The notes below the pieces were generated by a model. That model was not told where the DNA came from and made no database searches. It saw only the letters and a program-made list of their open reading frames with translations. From an uncultured Odoribacter sp. (GTDB lineage Bacteria > Bacteroidota > Bacteroidia > Bacteroidales > Marinifilaceae), in NCBI GenBank assembly GCA_900548135.1, contig URJC01000079.1, forward strand, positions 1-9,208: a DNA stretch of 9,208 nt, in the 5' to 3' direction. Positions 7,225 through 9,208 of the stretch are shown here, in pieces (the stretch's first letter is position 1; every line of letters begins with the position of its first letter). Made by a program: the position numbers and the translations under genes.

Positions 7225-7952
7225 ATGAAAAAGATCTGTTTGATTTTATTTGCAGCAGCGTTGTTTTTGACGGGATGTGATAAATCGGAAATCTCCTCCT
7301 ATGACAGGATAATTTTAATTATTCGTTTTTGGAAAATCCGGAGGCTGAAAGCCATACCTTGAAGTTGACTTGTGATATCTCCGGTCTGATGACTGATTAC
7401 GACCGCGAAATTAAGGTACGCGTATCGCCGGTGGATTCGTTGACTACGGCAGAGCCGTTCCAATACCGTATTGTAGGAGGAATGGTGAAGGCGAATGAAT
7501 ATGCCGGATCGGTGGAGGTGGAACTTTTCCGCAACGGGTTACTGGACGATTCCATTTATCAGGTGGCTTTGGAGATTGTGCCTAATGAAGATTTTCCGGA
7601 AATCCGCCTGAATCAGAAAACAATGATTATTTCTTTCACCAATAAAGTGATTAAACCTGCCAATTGGAAGCGTTTACGATTCTATTTAGGGAAAACTGAC
7701 CAGGAATGGTTTTCTACTCAGTGGTGGAAATTTGTCTGCTGGGCAACGGGCAGAACTTCTTTTCCTTTTTTTGATACCGATCCGGATAAAGAGACATGGT
7801 GGATGACGGCGGAAGAAGTTAGTGCATACAAGATTATCGTACAACAGGCTCTTTTCAAGCACAATACCAATCCGGCTCCGGATGATCCTTTTGAGGTGCC
7901 CTTACGGCATGATGACGGCAAGTATGCCGGTGAAATAATAGAATTTCCATAA
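7225..7952 (+). pseudogene. DUF4843-family lipoprotein gene, frameshifted just after the signal peptide
   Basis: ATG 7225, with AGAGG at 7216-7220, encodes a lipoprotein signal MKKICLILFAAALFLTGC (LTGC lipobox, Cys18) followed by DKSEISSYD. That frame then becomes nonsense and stops at TGA 7360-7362. The next frame, open from 7305, reads QDNFNYSFLENPEAESHT and continues for about 215 residues to TAA 7950-7952. Its DISGLMTDYDREIKVRV, YRIVGGMVKANEYAG and PNEDF segments match the DUF4843 pattern found beside SusCD pairs. The joined protein would be about 242 residues, normal for the family. The junction near 7303-7307 (GACAG) fits loss of 1 or 4 nt, for example GACCAG to GACAG. TTG 7329 is an in-frame start but would give a protein without a signal. 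It lies 9 nt after susD. The family role is unknown; it is probably a surface accessory to SusCD. Confidence 0.82.
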
Positions 7953-7979
7953 TTGAGTATGAACGTAAAATATATGAAT

Positions 7980-9208
7980 ATGAAAAAATGGTTATTGAAA
8001 GGATTGATGCCTGTTCTTTTCCTGTACGGTTGTTTTGAAGATGACAGCAATCTGGATATTCGGACATTGAATCCGATTACAATAGAAAATTTAGGAGAGT
8101 CTACCCGTTATTCTCTTTTTACAGGAGATACCTTGAAAATCGAACCTTTGGTGTATTGTCAGGGAATTCCGGATGCAGACTTGTCTTTTGAGTGGAAATT
8201 GTTCGGCACGGGGATTGTTTCAACGGTGCTCGACTCAACAATGTATTTGTGTGCTCCGGTTGCTGCTCCTCCTTCAGCAAGGGAATATACCCTCCGTTTT
8301 ACGGTAACGGACAACACGACCGGAATTTCCCGGATTGAGACCTTTTCATTGTCTGTATTAAATCCGTATGGTGAAGGGTTGTTGGTTGCCGATACGAAAG
8401 ACGATGGAATACATACGGATTTGACTTTGTTGATGAGCAAAGAATTCAGTGATGACATTGCAAAGGACAATAATAAGATAAACATACGCAGGGATATCTG
8501 GTCCATGAATAATGGCGCTCCGATATCCGGCAGGGTGTTGGCTGCAAACGTGACTACTGTTTATGATAATCCGTCTTTGACCTTACTGACTGAAGAAAAA
8601 ATACTTCGGGCTGATCCAACTGATTTTACCAATATTCCTGGAGAGTGTGATGAATTATTGTGGAGTGTGGTGCCTGAACATATCGGACACGGATATTCGA
8701 GTGGAAGTCTGTGTGTCTATAATGGAATGAAAAGCGAAGTGATGGCAGCTAACGGATACATTACTGTAAGGCAAACGCAAAATAAAGGCCGTAGGTATGC
8801 ATATACACTGTTTCCCCCTGTTATTTATGAGCCAACTGTTATTTCTGACTATAATGTATCTTTGATGTGGTCGGATTTGGGAGATGATAGAAGTGCGGTT
8901 TATCTGTATGATGCTTTGAATCATAAAATGCTGTTTTATAACGGTTCACAACTTGTTCATCCCGAAAAAGAAGTCAATTCAAGGGCTCCGTTTGACCTCT
9001 GGGATTTGAGTGCATACGAACCGTTTTTTATCGGTCGGATTGCCAATAATGAAGTTGCTGTATTGGCAAAAGAAAAGTCAACGGGAGCATACAAGGCTTT
9101 GGCGATGTCATTTGCTGATAGGACGAAAGATATTGTTGCAAAAACAATCTATGATTTCAGCAATGGGACAAATTTGACTGATGCCCACAGTTTTGCTTTG
9201 AATAAGGA
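7980..9208 (+). CDS. PKD-like family surface lipoprotein (partial, runs off the right edge)
   Basis: The frame is open from ATG 7980 to the window end, about 409 residues with no stop. The N-terminus MKKWLLKGLMPVLFLYGC is a lipoprotein signal with LYGC lipobox (Cys18), followed by acidic FEDDSN, consistent with surface export in Bacteroidetes. Residues from about 40 to 125 form a PKD-like beta-sandwich: LSFEWKLFG, then YTLRFTVTDNTTGISR. NPYGEGLLVADTKDDG follows, and the later WSVVPEHIGHGYSSGSLCVYNGMKSEVM resembles the downstream part of the PKD-like lipoprotein family found next to SusCD and DUF4843 genes. Two other in-frame ATGs (7959, 7974) lie upstream. None has a clear Shine-Dalgarno, and 7980 gives the cleanest signal peptide. 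Unlike the two genes before it, signal and body are in one frame. It is in the same operon, 6-27 nt after the DUF4843 gene. The function is unproven, most likely substrate capture beside the transporter. Confidence 0.85.
   Translation, partial: MKKWLLKGLMPVLFLYGCFEDDSNLDIRTLNPITIENLGESTRYSLFTGDTLKIEPLVYCQGIPDADLSFEWKLFGTGIVSTVLDSTMYLCAPVAAPPSAREYTLRFTVTDNTTGISRIETFSLSVLNPYGEGLLVADTKDDGIHTDLTLLMSKEFSDDIAKDNNKINIRRDIWSMNNGAPISGRVLAANVTTVYDNPSLTLLTEEKILRADPTDFTNIPGECDELLWSVVPEHIGHGYSSGSLCVYNGMKSEVMAANGYITVRQTQNKGRRYAYTLFPPVIYEPTVISDYNVSLMWSDLGDDRSAVYLYDALNHKMLFYNGSQLVHPEKEVNSRAPFDLWDLSAYEPFFIGRIANNEVAVLAKEKSTGAYKALAMSFADRTKDIVAKTIYDFSNGTNLTDAHSFALNK

Noticed and set aside
7310..7332. Programmed -1 frameshift at the T-rich stretch in the DUF4843 gene
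   Set aside because: The T runs are not in X_XXY_YYZ register with the signal frame, and the protein-like frame is already sensible upstream from 7305.
7329..7952. TTG 7329 as the genuine start of an intact DUF4843 protein
   Set aside because: No RBS or signal peptide. The same frame is open and protein-like back to 7305, and a lipoprotein signal with an RBS sits just upstream in another frame.
8159..8924. Antisense open frames in the right-hand 1 kb
   Set aside because: The + strand frame from 7980 is continuous to the window end and matches a known lipoprotein family. The antisense frames are shadows of it.

Overview
The window looks like a Bacteroidales gut-type genome, possibly Odoribacteraceae (Butyricimonas/Odoribacter-like). 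I base this on the gene families, a TAnnTTTG-type promoter, weak Shine-Dalgarno use and moderate GC. The family-level placement is inference. All recognisable genes lie on the + strand.

Layout: 1-53 is the 3' end of a housekeeping gene, probably trmD. An accessory nutrient-uptake locus follows: ECF sigma factor (160-756); a 298-nt gene-free spacer with a perfect 15-bp inverted repeat; FecR-type anti-sigma factor (1055-2203); an 83-nt leader with a hairpin and a strong but unused Shine-Dalgarno sequence; a SusC/RagA-type TonB-dependent transporter with an N-terminal STN signalling domain (2287-5721); a SusD/RagB-type lipoprotein gene (5733-7215); a DUF4843-type lipoprotein gene (7225-7952); and a PKD-like family lipoprotein gene that runs off the right edge (7980 to beyond 9208).

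Expected mechanism, from family knowledge: SusC and SusD form a lidded outer-membrane importer, and the DUF4843 and PKD-like lipoproteins are probable surface accessories. The SusC STN domain contacts the periplasmic C-terminal part of FecR when substrate is bound. FecR then releases or activates the ECF sigma factor, which raises expression of the transporter operon. No glycoside hydrolase or peptidase is in view, so the substrate cannot be named.

The main surprise is that two consecutive lipoprotein genes are broken at the same functional point. In both susD and the DUF4843 gene, a start codon with a good RBS and a complete lipoprotein signal peptide lies in one frame, while the mature domain lies in another. 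In susD, one 14-nt segment encodes the lipobox (LVGC) in one frame and the family hallmark WLDV in the next. This suggests an ancestral pair of near-identical copies collapsed by a deletion. Unless these are sequence errors, the locus encodes an intact sensor, sigma factor and SusC but cannot display SusD or the DUF4843 protein on the cell surface.
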